Positions 54,187-63,424 of a stretch of 64,000 nucleotides of DNA are shown piece after piece. How positions within the stretch are numbered: the stretch's first letter is position 1; each line of letters begins with the position of its first letter. Position numbers and translations under genes: made by a program. A model generated the notes under the pieces. The model was not told the DNA's origin and did no database searches. It saw only the letters and a list, made by a program, of their open reading frames with translations. The stretch spans positions 124,001 to 188,000 of the forward strand of contig NZ_JAGQBJ010000002.1 in NCBI RefSeq assembly GCF_024345575.1. Direction: 5' to 3'. Source of the DNA: Cyanobium sp. Morenito 9A2 (GTDB taxonomy: Bacteria; Cyanobacteriota; Cyanobacteriia; PCC-6307; Cyanobiaceae).

Positions 54187-55686
54187 ATGACTCATACAAT
54201 CGATCGTAAGGTGAGCCACGCGTTTCGAGCCGGGCTGATCAGCTTGCTGCTCGTGTCGATGCCTATGCTTGGCGCCTGTGGGAAGCGCGACGACGCGGTC
54301 AGTCAGGCGGCTCAGCAGGACGTTGTGGTCGGGATCACGGCGCCTGGCATCGAGGAGACGAAGCGCATCGCCCAGCAGGCCTACATCTACGGCTTTCCGA
54401 TGATCGCTGCCTACAAGGCGATGCATGAGTTCAACGTCGATCGGGCGTCGCCGCAGTTCAAAACCGGCTTCAACCAAGTCTGGAATGACTCCAAGACCTT
54501 CACACCCAAGGACACGGCGATCCCGACGCCCAATGCAGATACGCCTTATTCGATGATCCAGGCCGACCTGCGCGCCGAGCCTCTGGTGTTCTGTGTGCCT
54601 GAGGTCGATAAGGGGCGCTACTTCTCAGTGCAGCTGGCCGACCTCTATTCGTTCAACTACGGCTATGCTGGAAGCCGTACGACCGGCAACGTCTCGGGCT
54701 GCTACTTGGTCGCTGGCCCCAACTGGAAGGGCGACAAGCCCGAAGGGATCGCCAAGGTGTTTCGCTCAGAGACGCAGTTCAGCTTGATCATCTTCCGCAC
54801 CCAACTTTTCAATGCCGCCGACATCGACAACGTGAAGAAGGTACAGGCCGACCTCCTCGCCGAGCCACTGTCAACCTTCCTGAAGCAGCCGGCGCCACCC
54901 GCTGCGCCGGCGATCGATTTTCTGCCCTTCGCGGGGCAGAACCCGTTCAAGACCGACTTTGCGGCCACCCTCGACTTCCTGCTCCAGTTCGCGCCCGTGG
55001 TAGCAGAAGAGAAGGAGTTGCGCGCCAAGTTCGCCAGTATCGGCATCGGCCCGGGCAAGACCTTCGACTTCAAGGACCTTTCAATCGAACACAAAGCGGC
55101 GGTGGGCCTGGCCGTGAAGCAGGGTTATGAGGCGATCAAGAAGCGGCGTGACAAGATCGGCAAGGATGTCAACGGCTGGCTCATCGGTGCAGCATTCGGC
55201 GATCGCGCCTTTTTCAAGGGTGACTACGAGCTTCGTGCCGCCGCCGCGCTGGCCGGCATTTACGGCAACGATGCCGCCGAGGCCATGTACCCGCTGGCTA
55301 AGACCGATAACACCGGCGCCGCACTCGACGGCAGCAAGCACCGCTATACGCTGACGTTCGGCAAGAACCAGCTGCCGCCGGTGAATTCGTTCTGGTCGGT
55401 AACGATGTACGACGGCAAGACACAGTTGCTGATCGATAACCCGATCAACCGGTATCTGATCAACTCGCCGATGCTGCCCCAGCTGAAAAGGAACACGGAC
55501 GAATCGCTTACGCTCTACATACAGAAGGATTCGCCTGGCAAAGGCAAGGAAGCCAACTGGCTGCCCGCGCCGAACGGGCCGATCTACATGGTGATGCGCC
55601 TTTACTGGCCAAAGCCCACGCCGCCATCGATTCTGCCGCCCGGCACAGGCAGCTGGAAACCGCCTGCGGTGATGCAGACTCAATGA
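54187..55686 (+). CDS. DUF1254/DUF1214 lipoprotein
   Basis: 499 residues from the ATG at 54187. The signal peptide ends in a lipobox (MLGACGKRD), so it is membrane-anchored outside the inner membrane. DUF1254 spans about 60-190 (AYIYGFPMIAAYKAM, PNADTPYSMIQADL, RYFSVQLADLYSFNYGYAG), and DUF1214 about 360-480 (PVNSFWSVTMYDG, LPAPNGPIYMVMRLYWP). The family is widespread in proteobacteria and of unknown biochemistry. Codon use (more A/T at third positions than nearby core genes) and its location in the island suggest transfer. An exported partner follows 89 bases on. Confidence 0.88.
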   Translation: MTHTIDRKVSHAFRAGLISLLLVSMPMLGACGKRDDAVSQAAQQDVVVGITAPGIEETKRIAQQAYIYGFPMIAAYKAMHEFNVDRASPQFKTGFNQVWNDSKTFTPKDTAIPTPNADTPYSMIQADLRAEPLVFCVPEVDKGRYFSVQLADLYSFNYGYAGSRTTGNVSGCYLVAGPNWKGDKPEGIAKVFRSETQFSLIIFRTQLFNAADIDNVKKVQADLLAEPLSTFLKQPAPPAAPAIDFLPFAGQNPFKTDFAATLDFLLQFAPVVAEEKELRAKFASIGIGPGKTFDFKDLSIEHKAAVGLAVKQGYEAIKKRRDKIGKDVNGWLIGAAFGDRAFFKGDYELRAAAALAGIYGNDAAEAMYPLAKTDNTGAALDGSKHRYTLTFGKNQLPPVNSFWSVTMYDGKTQLLIDNPINRYLINSPMLPQLKRNTDESLTLYIQKDSPGKGKEANWLPAPNGPIYMVMRLYWPKPTPPSILPPGTGSWKPPAVMQTQ

Positions 55687-55775
55687 TCAGATTCTCCAAT
55701 CTCGATTTCTGATCAGTGCCAATATCTTTATTAAATCTCGATTCCCCCTCACCCAATCAACCGAAAGGATCGATC

Positions 55776-56594
55776 ATGAAAAGTATTCAGAACCTCCTGT
55801 CTGCCTTTCTTACAACTGGAGTGCTTGCCACAGCGGTGGGCTGGCATCCCACTGCGCAAGCGCAAGCCACTGCCCAAAAGGCAGCTGCCCCTCCATCAAC
55901 ACCTCCAGCCGGCCTGTCGAAACCTTGTCCCGTCAAGGGAGAGAACTGGCGCGGAAAGGCCTTTTACGAAATCCTCTTCATGAACCGCGAAGCCAACGGC
56001 GGCGGGATAGGCAACTACTACAACTCTCTCGGAAATAGCTTTGACATATCCAACGAAGTCGTGGATGCACGCTTCCGGTCCCTCCAGGCGGAGTCGTTGA
56101 AAAAGGAATACGGAAGTGACGGGGTTTTCTTCAATGGCCCGAGACGATTCGTCGCCAACGGATTCACTGCTGTATCTTACAACGACTGCACGAAGAGGGC
56201 AATCAATACGATTCCCTTGTACTTATACGGTACGTTTGAAGTCCCAAGTTTCAACGAGTTCGTTGCGGGACCGCCGGTAGCCTACAAGGTATTAGTCTCA
56301 AAACGTACCAATACCTTCATTTTCAAGGCTGGCGAGCAGGTCAACGAGCTAATCACTCCCGAAGGCGCCGTTTACACGATGTTCAGTCTCTCGCTGAAAG
56401 CGGATCCCACTAACACCATCGAAAACCTCCCGAACCTTGGTAAGCGCCTGACCTTGCCGACGGGATGGAGGTACCGGACGCGCACGCTGGAAAGGGACAT
56501 GATCCTGTCGTCCAGCTATGATGCCAACCCTCCCAACACGATCGTTCTCGATCAGTTCGAGGGCAACTACCAGCACAACCCTGGTGCCAGATAG
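55776..56594 (+). CDS. Exported protein downstream of the DUF1254 gene
   Basis: 272 residues from the ATG at 55776, with a good ribosome site (GAAAGGA). The signal peptide ends near TAQAQA, followed by a Pro/Ala linker and a globular domain (WRGKAFYEILFMNREANGGGIGNYYNSLG and so on) with two Cys (CPVK, NDCTK). No family is recognised. Codon use is A/T-rich compared with the core genes, as in the gene before it, so the pair probably arrived together. Confidence 0.78.
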   Translation: MKSIQNLLSAFLTTGVLATAVGWHPTAQAQATAQKAAAPPSTPPAGLSKPCPVKGENWRGKAFYEILFMNREANGGGIGNYYNSLGNSFDISNEVVDARFRSLQAESLKKEYGSDGVFFNGPRRFVANGFTAVSYNDCTKRAINTIPLYLYGTFEVPSFNEFVAGPPVAYKVLVSKRTNTFIFKAGEQVNELITPEGAVYTMFSLSLKADPTNTIENLPNLGKRLTLPTGWRYRTRTLERDMILSSSYDANPPNTIVLDQFEGNYQHNPGAR

Positions 56595-58270
56595 CAGCTT
56601 ATGCAGGGCCTCCTGAGAACGTGAGTCTGGGACTCAACTGGCAACAACAGGTGATTTCTAACACCATACTGGTTGATTCTCAGACCACAGCAGGCTGACC
56701 ACTCAGCAGCGCCTGCTGCGAGTTCCAGGCTGCTCCAAGATGGGCCAAGAGCAACTCTTGGCAACAAGACTACATCACAAAAAGAAGATCAAAGGGCTTC
56801 CCAAGGTTCATGCGAGAACATTCAACGCCATCGCTGAACCACGGGTGACGGCAAGCTTCTCCTGGATCAAATCCCATCGATACAGCCGGTTTCCCTGGTC
56901 CAGCGTGCCCTCGACGGCATTCCATTGACGCTGGTCGTCAAGATACGGCTGCTCAGCCCCCTCTGCCAACGCAGGATCGCTCTTGGGACGGCGGAGACGC
57001 GGGCCACCCACGACAATGCCATGGCGCTGCCAACGGCCTGATTGGCGAAGGTTTGATCAGTTTGATCTGCACAGATTACTTGGGAAATGTGACACTTCGG
57101 CGACGGTAAACTGAGCCTTCGGGTCTTCTTCTTCATGGCAGAAGGTATGGCTCAGCCGATGAAGGAAGGTCACGTCCCCTCCACGCCTTCGAAGCAGCTT
57201 TCGGCTAAAGTGAGTAAATATCGCGCAGATCCTGGGCGAAGCTTCTCGAGATCCTTTATCTTGACCATCCTCAACGCCGGAGTGGCCTTGGCAGCCTGAC
57301 GCCAGCGTCTCTTCTGCAGCCCCCCGCGCGCGGCAGGAGCTGATTACCTCGGTGGCGGCGTCAGACCCAGCGGTCTTCAGCACCACCGTGGCCTTGTCGG
57401 CAGCGCTCCAAGCATCTGGTTTTCCTTCATCTGCTGAGGATGATCACCTCGACGGCCAGTTCATCTGGAATCAGGACCAGGCTCTGCCGGTGGAGCCGGC
57501 TCATCCGCCTCATCACATCAGACCACTGTTGCGCAAAAGCCATCGGCCAGATGGCTTCGCTGCATGGGCGCATTGGCATGTTTTCAACACCCTGGGTGTG
57601 CCGATGAGAGGGATTACATCTTTCATGAACCCGGTCCTGCCAAGGCCCAGTGCTTGTCCTGGCGAGGCATTCATGGGGTGGGGCTGCTGGGGTTCGGCTG
57701 CTCCCTCCACGACAGGTCTGGCTGGAGTACGGAAGCATCCCACTGCCGATGCTTCAATCGGCGACCTCACAAAAGTGTGCACCGCAGCCCACGTCTCATT
57801 CGGTCCGGTGGTAACGGCTTTCACTTGAGTCCTTCCTGCCACGGTTGATCTGAGGCTCCCCTGCTTCCCCTGTCGGCGTCCAGGATGCACCCCACGACTC
57901 CACTTGCAACGAGTTAGTTTCAGGGGTGTTCAGAGCACACCTGCGCAAGGGAGTAGGGAGTAAGGGAGCAGGGAACTCCAGCATCAAAGTTGCACCCAGC
58001 ACCCCGTCCAGGTCGTTGGACTCCTCGACCAGTTGGCCCTCAACCCCTCCAATCGCTGACGACAAGAGTGTTGCTGGCAAGGTGTCTCCACTGTCCACAG
58101 TCTCCTGTGCATCACGTCGGGCAACGCTCATCGAGGGCCTGGTCCTGTTGCTGTGGTATGGGCAGCTTCTGCGTCACGAAACAATCGAGCAGCAGGACCT
58201 ACCCTCGCGCTGATTGGGGGCGTTCTCAGCCCAATGAGCAGTTGTTTAGTGGTCTAAAGGTTGACCATAC
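56595..58270. other. Decayed interval with a transposase remnant
   Basis: No intact gene is supported over nearly 1.7 kb. The part at 56808-57060 is a transposase relic (separate entry). The open frames near 57352-57890 and 57800-58213 are low in protein character on both strands and I cannot assign them. Confidence 0.5.
56808..57060 (-). pseudogene. DDE transposase C-terminal remnant (IS5-type)
   Basis: On the minus strand a fragment reads GGPRLRRPKSDPA, then DDQRQWNAVEGTLDQGNRLYR, WDLIQEKLAVTRG and MALNVLA. This is the end of a transposase of the kind with GPPLGRP, R-N-x-EG-x-GQG and a closing 'A...L.MNL' stretch. It lacks the rest and is shifted in frame. It is a different lineage from the two IS5-type elements upstream. 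Confidence 0.55.
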
Positions 58271-59341
58271 TCAGCGAAACAGGGATTGAATCAGGTTGAG
58301 TACGCCGCCCAGAGCAGGGTTGACCGCGCCACCACTGTACGGGCCGCTGCCATTAGGACTGCCGTTGTAGGGCATCTCGCTGGTCCCTTGTCGTGTGGCC
58401 GAAAGCTGTACATCCCGCCAGCGGAATAGGCCTGTGTTTCCCTGATTCGAGATCGTCACGGGCCAGGTCCCGTAACTATCAATCAACTGAAACTGTCCGC
58501 TTCGGTTGGAGAAGTTGTAAGTGGTGCCGTTAGTGAGCCTGACCACGTAACGGGTGGTTCCACTCTGGCTCACCAGACTCAGTCCGCAGCCTCCGCTGAA
58601 CAGCGCGACCCCACCTTGGCTCAATGTGCACAAACCATCCTCCTTGGTGATGCTCCTGCCTGCAGTGGTGGTTTCTGCATTGAACAGCCGATTGGAAAGT
58701 ACCGTATCCGGCTGCCGGCGGTTCCAGCCATCACTCCAGCAGCGTCGATCGGCGAGGTTGCAATAGACCCCGTTGCTCAACACAAACTGCTGCTGGGGCG
58801 CACGGCCGGCAAGGCTGCTGCTCAGCCGCTGGGCCGCCAGGGAACCGAAGTAGGTCTGGGTGAGAGGGATTGAGCCCCCCCGCTGGTCGTAGCAGATGGA
58901 CGCACCCCCATCGCAAAGAACTCCGAGAGCAGGGAAGTTCAACCCGGCGGGGCTGGGGGTTCCTGTCCCGCTGGTGTCGGTCATGAACAAGCGCTCGGTG
59001 AGCGCAGGATCGAGCTGGCGAGGTTTCCAGCACCGTCGATCGGTGAGGCTGCAAGAAGCCCCGTTGCTCATCTGAAACTGCTGCAGAGGGGCGCGGCCAG
59101 CAAGGCTGCTGCTGAGACGCTGGGCCGCAAAAGACCCCAGATATCTCGCGGTCAGGGGGATGGAGGCACCACGCTGGTCGTAACAGATGGATGCACCAGG
59201 ATCACAAAGCACGCCAGCGGCTGGGAACTGCAGCTCAGCAGCGGAGCCTGGAGCTGGATGAGCGAGGGCCAGGCCACAAACCCCTAGAGCTAGAAACAGA
59301 CCGCGGCTGGATGACACAGGCATTGAAGAAGTTAGTTGCAT
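58271..59341 (-). CDS. Exported protein with tandem Fels1/YcgJ-type domains
   Basis: 356 residues with a signal peptide ending near PGSAAE. Residues about 38-105 and 135-202 are near-identical repeats 97 residues apart (GVLCDPGASICYDQRG versus GVLCDGGASICYDQRG; RLSSSLAGRAPLQQF versus RLSSSLAGRAPQQQF), each with four Cys. Their shape, Cys-x-D, CYD-x-RG, 'SIPLT..Y.G..AAQRL', resembles the Fels1/YcgJ prophage-linked domain of unknown function. The C-terminal 120 residues form a third, unrelated-looking beta-rich part. ATG at 59341 or 59323. Confidence 0.78.
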   Translation of the reverse strand: MQLTSSMPVSSSRGLFLALGVCGLALAHPAPGSAAELQFPAAGVLCDPGASICYDQRGASIPLTARYLGSFAAQRLSSSLAGRAPLQQFQMSNGASCSLTDRRCWKPRQLDPALTERLFMTDTSGTGTPSPAGLNFPALGVLCDGGASICYDQRGGSIPLTQTYFGSLAAQRLSSSLAGRAPQQQFVLSNGVYCNLADRRCWSDGWNRRQPDTVLSNRLFNAETTTAGRSITKEDGLCTLSQGGVALFSGGCGLSLVSQSGTTRYVVRLTNGTTYNFSNRSGQFQLIDSYGTWPVTISNQGNTGLFRWRDVQLSATRQGTSEMPYNGSPNGSGPYSGGAVNPALGGVLNLIQSLFR

Positions 59342-59829
59342 ACGATCACTCTAGCCTCATTTCATCGACTTGAAAGCAATTGATTTGCTCACATCTTTCC
59401 ACTGCTGAGTTGCAATTGGGTCGCATCTATATCAACGGCTATTCTGCTCACCAACTGCCTCCCTGGCGCGTTCCTTGTGATCAGCCCTTCGTCGACCTTC
59501 CGGCTGACCAGCATGTCTGCCAAACTGAAGCCCAGAAACTGGACCTTTCGCCCAGCGGGCTTCTCCAGGCAAGCAAGCCCGCGCACCAGAAAGCCCCATG
59601 AAACGCAGAGACACACCGCTGGGGCCGTGAAGGTCTGCGGAGGTATCTTGATCACCAGCCAACTGCTCACCGCCGAACCACTGATGGGCCTCAGTGGGTC
59701 CTTCCGATCCAGTTGTCACAGGACCTGAGCCCAAGAACACACGAAGTGGTTTGGACCGCCGCCTGGACGAAACGTGGTGGTGCTACGGGCAACAAACTCC
59801 TAGGGTTTGATCACCTGCTGCCCCACTCC
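59342..59829. other. Intergenic interval of about 490 bases
   Basis: Several short frames overlap on both strands. One minus-strand frame (to 59389) has a plausible ending (GRQLVSRIAVDIDATQLQL), but it has no start or ribosome site that I trust. I see nothing else in it. Confidence 0.45.
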
Positions 59830-60090
59830 ATGCAAAAGCTGCCTCTCGGCCTGGCCACTGTGCTCCTGGGTCTCCCCTTGCTGCTCCCCGAGGCAACGTT
59901 GGCTCAAAAGCGGATTCCCAAACTCCCGGGAAATGACCAATGTCCGCTGGGGTATGTGAATGACCTGAAGCAGCATTGCAATTCACCCATCTACTACCAG
60001 GTGAAGCCAACTTATGGAAAGCCCTGTGACTCTGGATGGATGAACATTGGAGCTGGCTACTGCAAAAAGAAAACCCTGTGGATTTTCTGA
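59830..60090 (+). CDS. Small exported Cys-containing protein
   Basis: 86 residues from the ATG at 59830. The signal peptide (about 25 residues) ends near EATLA. The mature part has four Cys (NDQCPLGY, KQHCNSP, GKPCDSGW, GYCKKK) spaced as in small disulfide-bonded secreted proteins of this group. No family is recognised. Confidence 0.65.
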   Translation: MQKLPLGLATVLLGLPLLLPEATLAQKRIPKLPGNDQCPLGYVNDLKQHCNSPIYYQVKPTYGKPCDSGWMNIGAGYCKKKTLWIF

Positions 60091-61140
60091 TCAGCTGGCA
60101 AGCTGAGAACCCAGCGGTTGGCATCTCTTGCACGCGTCAGAGCCCGATTGGCTTTATCTGCCGTCGTGGCCGACCCCAGGCACCGGTGAGCTCTGGCCAT
60201 CCATCAGCACTGATCGCAGCAGGGCCACCGTTGGGGGCCGATTCCGTGGCGCTAGGGACATGAAAGAACCCCTCGCAAAAGCCCAGGCTGACTCGTCTCC
60301 CGTTGGTGGAGCGCCTCTTGCCTGCTTCCGCCAGCCAGCGCTGGAGTCAGTTGGAGTGGGCGGGTCCTACAGAGGAACCCCTGGCATCCAAGGTCACCAT
60401 CGCCATGGGCACCACCACAACCGTGATCAGGCGATTGATGGCTGTTGAGCCATCGGCGGATAGGCTGTTCAGCCCAGAACGATCTGGGCCAGGAGGCCTT
60501 GGCCTGTCAGCAGTTCAGCACCCATGCCGATCACGAATCCGAGCCTGGCCAGGCAGGCGGCCGTTACAGGTTTCAGCAAAAGCAACAAAACCAAAGCGGG
60601 CAGTTCAAGCAGCCATGGCTGCAAGGCATGACTTGTCCATTTGCAACAGCCGGTAACGAGCTTCCGGGACTTGGCCCGCCCGCCCGGCGGTTGCCCCAGT
60701 TCTGGAGTTCCTCCTGGCAGGGCATTGAGGTCCTGTTGGGCCACCTGGGACCCCCCACTGGCCAGAGCAAGACGCCTCCCTGGCCCATGTGCAGGAGTTC
60801 ACCGCCCGCGCTCCAGCCGCTGCCGCCACGACTCCTGCCCCTGGCCTGCTGAGGCCAGCGAGGTTCCCCAGGCCAACACACGACGCCATCGACTCGATGA
60901 GCGATCTGAACCAGGTTCTGGTGGTGGACCCCAGCCTGTCCCCGCGACCCGGTCGTTCCATACGAGCCTGGCAAAGGGTGGGGTGTTCCATGCGCTCCAT
61001 CGCCTCGACAAGGACACTCACAGGGGAGGCCAGCCATGGACTGGACGCATCCCGATGCCCCATCAAAACGGCACGACTCGAATCCTGTTCAGCCTCAAAT
61101 CAATGGCGCAGCAATGGTTCTGAGCAAAGCAGGTGATCCC
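60091..61140. other. Decayed interval with a dead hli gene
   Basis: Just over 1 kb without intact genes. Apart from the hli relic (60469-60632), I recognise nothing; minus-strand frames at 60605-61066 have biased composition. Confidence 0.5.
60469..60632 (-). pseudogene. High-light-inducible protein gene (hli), frameshifted
   Basis: On the minus strand, pieces in three frames join into a canonical HLIP end: HALQPWLLELP, then RFGFVAFAETCNGRL, then ARLGFVIGMGAELLTGQG and LLAQIVLG, stop at 60469. The chlorophyll-binding E-x-x-N-G-R-x-A helix signature and TGQG are kept. One base is missing in the CCCGC before RFGF, and CCTG is duplicated near 60550-60557 just after NGRL. HLIPs bind chlorophyll and carotenoid and protect photosystems under strong light. 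An N-terminal start could not be placed. Confidence 0.7.
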
Positions 61141-61180
61141 AGGCCTGCGGAGGGTCAGCGGTTCAAATCCGCTGGGCTCC
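61141..61180 (+). other. tRNA-like 3' end fragment
   Basis: AGCGG-TTCAAAT-CCGCT (61157-61173) is a perfect T-arm, followed by GGGCTCC (61174-61180) as a would-be acceptor strand. No matching GGAGCCC 5' strand, D-arm or well-formed anticodon arm precedes it. It may be the leftover of an attachment site at the right edge of the island. Confidence 0.5.
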
Positions 61181-61427
61181 CTTGAAGGAACCAGGCCAGG
61201 CCAGGGTTCTTTGGGGTCTGCTGCCGGGGCCCGTGGGGCGTGCAGCCAGGACCGCGATGCCTTGGCGAAGGCTTCTGGCGACCCATCGGAGCCGCGCCGC
61301 GCTCCGAACCTGGGGGTCTTCACCATCGCCATGGCCGACGGAGGCAACAGCCACGGGAAGGCTTCTGCTCAAAGCTGTTCAGCACGCAGACCTTCCACCA
61401 GACCACAGGTCGCCGGAGCAAGACGAC

Positions 61428-62924
61428 CTACGTGCCGCCCACCCTGCCGCCTCTGTTCCTGTAGACCCGCATGACCACCACCCCGCCAAGCGCCAACCAC
61501 AACGGAGCGTCACCCCAGCGGTCGTAAGGGGTGAGGGAGCGGAGCGGCTGAAGCTCCATCACGCCGGTGCGGGTACGGCCGGCCTCCAGGCGCCTCTGAA
61601 CCCGGCCCTGGGCATCCACCACGAGCGAGGGGCCTGTGTTGGCCGAGCTCACCAGCCAGCGGCCGGTTTCGATGGCCCGCAGGCGGGCCAGGGCCACGAA
61701 TTGGTCCTGCAGCTGGGCCGGGTACGGATCAAGGTTGGCGCTGGCCAGCAGCCAACCGGCGCCGCCGCGCACGGCGTCGGCCAGGGCGGCCCCATCGCTG
61801 AGCTCGTAGCAGATGGCCACCCCGATGGCCCCAACGGGGCTGGAGCCCTGCGCCGCCAGCAGGCGCGAGGGCACTCCCGGCGTGACGCCGCCCACGGCCG
61901 AGAGCCCCGCCCAGCGGAACCAGTCGGCGAAAGGCACCCACTCGCCGAGGGGCACCAAGCGGTGCTTGTCGACCCAGTGCCCGGGGAGCTGCTCGCCCGG
62001 GGAAAAGCGCAGCAGGCTGCTGCGCAGCTGCTCACTGGCGTAGCGAAAGCCCCCGCCCAGCACCACCGCTTCGGTCCGCAAGGGCAAGGGCTGGCCCAGC
62101 GGCAGGGCCCCCTCAGGCAGCACCAGGCCGTCGACGTGACGCTGGTCGGCCTCTCGCTGGGCCATGGCCAGCAGATCGAGTAGACGCTGCTGCTGGCTGA
62201 AGCGAAACTTCTCCCGGGTGGGGATGGCAGGTTGCAGCACCAGCAGCCGCACGGGCGGCAGGGCCGCCGTTGCTGGCGCTGCCCCGGAAGGGGCCAAGGC
62301 CCCCACCAGGTGAAACGTCAGCACCAGAGCCCCCAGCACCGTCCAGCGCCGCCACGGGGACCCCACGGCCCCGAAGGCGCGCGCCAGGGCCCAAGCCATC
62401 AGCAGTTGAGCCGCGGCCACCAGGGCACTCCCCCCCAGGGCCGCCAGCCCCGCCAGGGGCGGATCACCCGGAAGCGCCGCTGCCCCCAGGCCGATCCAGA
62501 ACAAGGGCCCTTTCGCCAGGAGTGTCTCAGCGAGCCCCCAAAGCAAGGCCCCGATCAGGGCCGTGCTGAAGCGCTCGCTCCCCAGGCGCTCCACCAACAG
62601 GCGCCAAACGCCCACCAGCAGTCCCCCCAGCAGGCCAAGACCGATCCAAAGCGCGGTCACGAGCGGCAGACTCAAGGGCAACGGCACCCCCACCCAATCG
62701 AGGGGATGCAGCGCCAGCAGCCAACGGTGGGAAACCAGCACCGCGGCGAAACCCCAGAAACAGCCCACCAGAAACGGCCGGGGCCTCGGGCCCACGGACT
62801 CCCTCCACAGGGGCACCAGCGCCAGCCAGAGCAGGGGCGGCCATCCCAGTGGCGGCAGAGCGACACCGGCCAGCAGCCCCCCCCCCAGGGCGGTGAGCCC
62901 CCCCATACGCCGGTCATTGCCCAT
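61428..62924 (-). CDS. lnt: Apolipoprotein N-acyltransferase Lnt
   Basis: 498 residues. N-terminal membrane helices (about 8-210) and a periplasmic carbon-nitrogen hydrolase domain with the catalytic triad Glu 271 (LPEGALPL), Lys 320 (WVDKHRLVPLGEWVPF), and Cys 372 (ICYELSDG). It N-acylates lipoproteins after Lgt and LspA have acted. It matches the presence of lipobox proteins here (PsbP, DUF1254). ATG at 62924. Confidence 0.92.
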   Translation of the reverse strand: MGNDRRMGGLTALGGGLLAGVALPPLGWPPLLWLALVPLWRESVGPRPRPFLVGCFWGFAAVLVSHRWLLALHPLDWVGVPLPLSLPLVTALWIGLGLLGGLLVGVWRLLVERLGSERFSTALIGALLWGLAETLLAKGPLFWIGLGAAALPGDPPLAGLAALGGSALVAAAQLLMAWALARAFGAVGSPWRRWTVLGALVLTFHLVGALAPSGAAPATAALPPVRLLVLQPAIPTREKFRFSQQQRLLDLLAMAQREADQRHVDGLVLPEGALPLGQPLPLRTEAVVLGGGFRYASEQLRSSLLRFSPGEQLPGHWVDKHRLVPLGEWVPFADWFRWAGLSAVGGVTPGVPSRLLAAQGSSPVGAIGVAICYELSDGAALADAVRGGAGWLLASANLDPYPAQLQDQFVALARLRAIETGRWLVSSANTGPSLVVDAQGRVQRRLEAGRTRTGVMELQPLRSLTPYDRWGDAPLWLALGGVVVMRVYRNRGGRVGGT

Positions 62925-62990
62925 CGCAAGGGACGCTAGGGAGCGCCAGGGTCAACCCACGTCCCTTCACCGCCCTCAGGCACCCACCCC

Positions 62991-63338
62991 ATGGCCATGG
63001 ATCGTGACAACCTTCTCCAGCAAGTGCTGCTCCGGGGTCTGGGGACCACCTCCTTGGTCGCCGATCGCTTGCGGCATGTCACCCAGGACTGGGTCAGCAG
63101 CGGACGGCTGGATCCCTCCCAGGCCGCCACCTTGGTGGACGCGGTGCTGACGGGGCTGCGCGGGGAGGATCCCGAGGTGCAGAAGCAGGTGGAGCGAGAC
63201 TTGGAGCGCAACCTGGATCACTTCCTTCAAGACGTGGGCCTGGCCCGGCAGAAGGAAGTCGATGAGCTCCGCGGTCGGATCGATCGCCTCGAACAACTCC
63301 TGCGCAACCGACTGGATCGCAGTGAGGTCCCCGATTGA
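62991..63338 (+). CDS. Phasin-like / polyhydroxyalkanoate granule-associated type protein
   Basis: 115 residues, ATG at 62991 or 62997. All-helical and charged: RLRHVTQDWVSSGRLDP, EVQKQVERDLERNLDHFL, then a C-terminal coiled coil KEVDELRGRIDRLEQLL. The layout resembles the PhaF/phasin-like family of small helical proteins found in cyanobacteria. A PHA role is not shown; it could be a general coiled-coil organiser. Confidence 0.65.
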   Translation: MAMDRDNLLQQVLLRGLGTTSLVADRLRHVTQDWVSSGRLDPSQAATLVDAVLTGLRGEDPEVQKQVERDLERNLDHFLQDVGLARQKEVDELRGRIDRLEQLLRNRLDRSEVPD

Positions 63339-63424
63339 TGCTCCGGATCGACCAGCACCCTTGAAGCTGATGGGCCGATGAAGCTGACTGGCAGAATCGG
63401 GCCCACTTGCAGTGGGCCCAGGCC

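Noticed and set aside
57352-57828. Possible 158-residue gene
   Set aside because: No domain, no ribosome site, biased composition; it lies within the decayed interval.
61081-61180. Complete tRNA gene
   Set aside because: Only the T-arm and 3' acceptor strand are present; no 5' acceptor partner, D-arm or proper anticodon stem.
61182-62183. Plus-strand frame opposite lnt
   Set aside because: Lnt's catalytic residues are clear on the minus strand; the plus frame is His/Pro/Gln-rich without domains.
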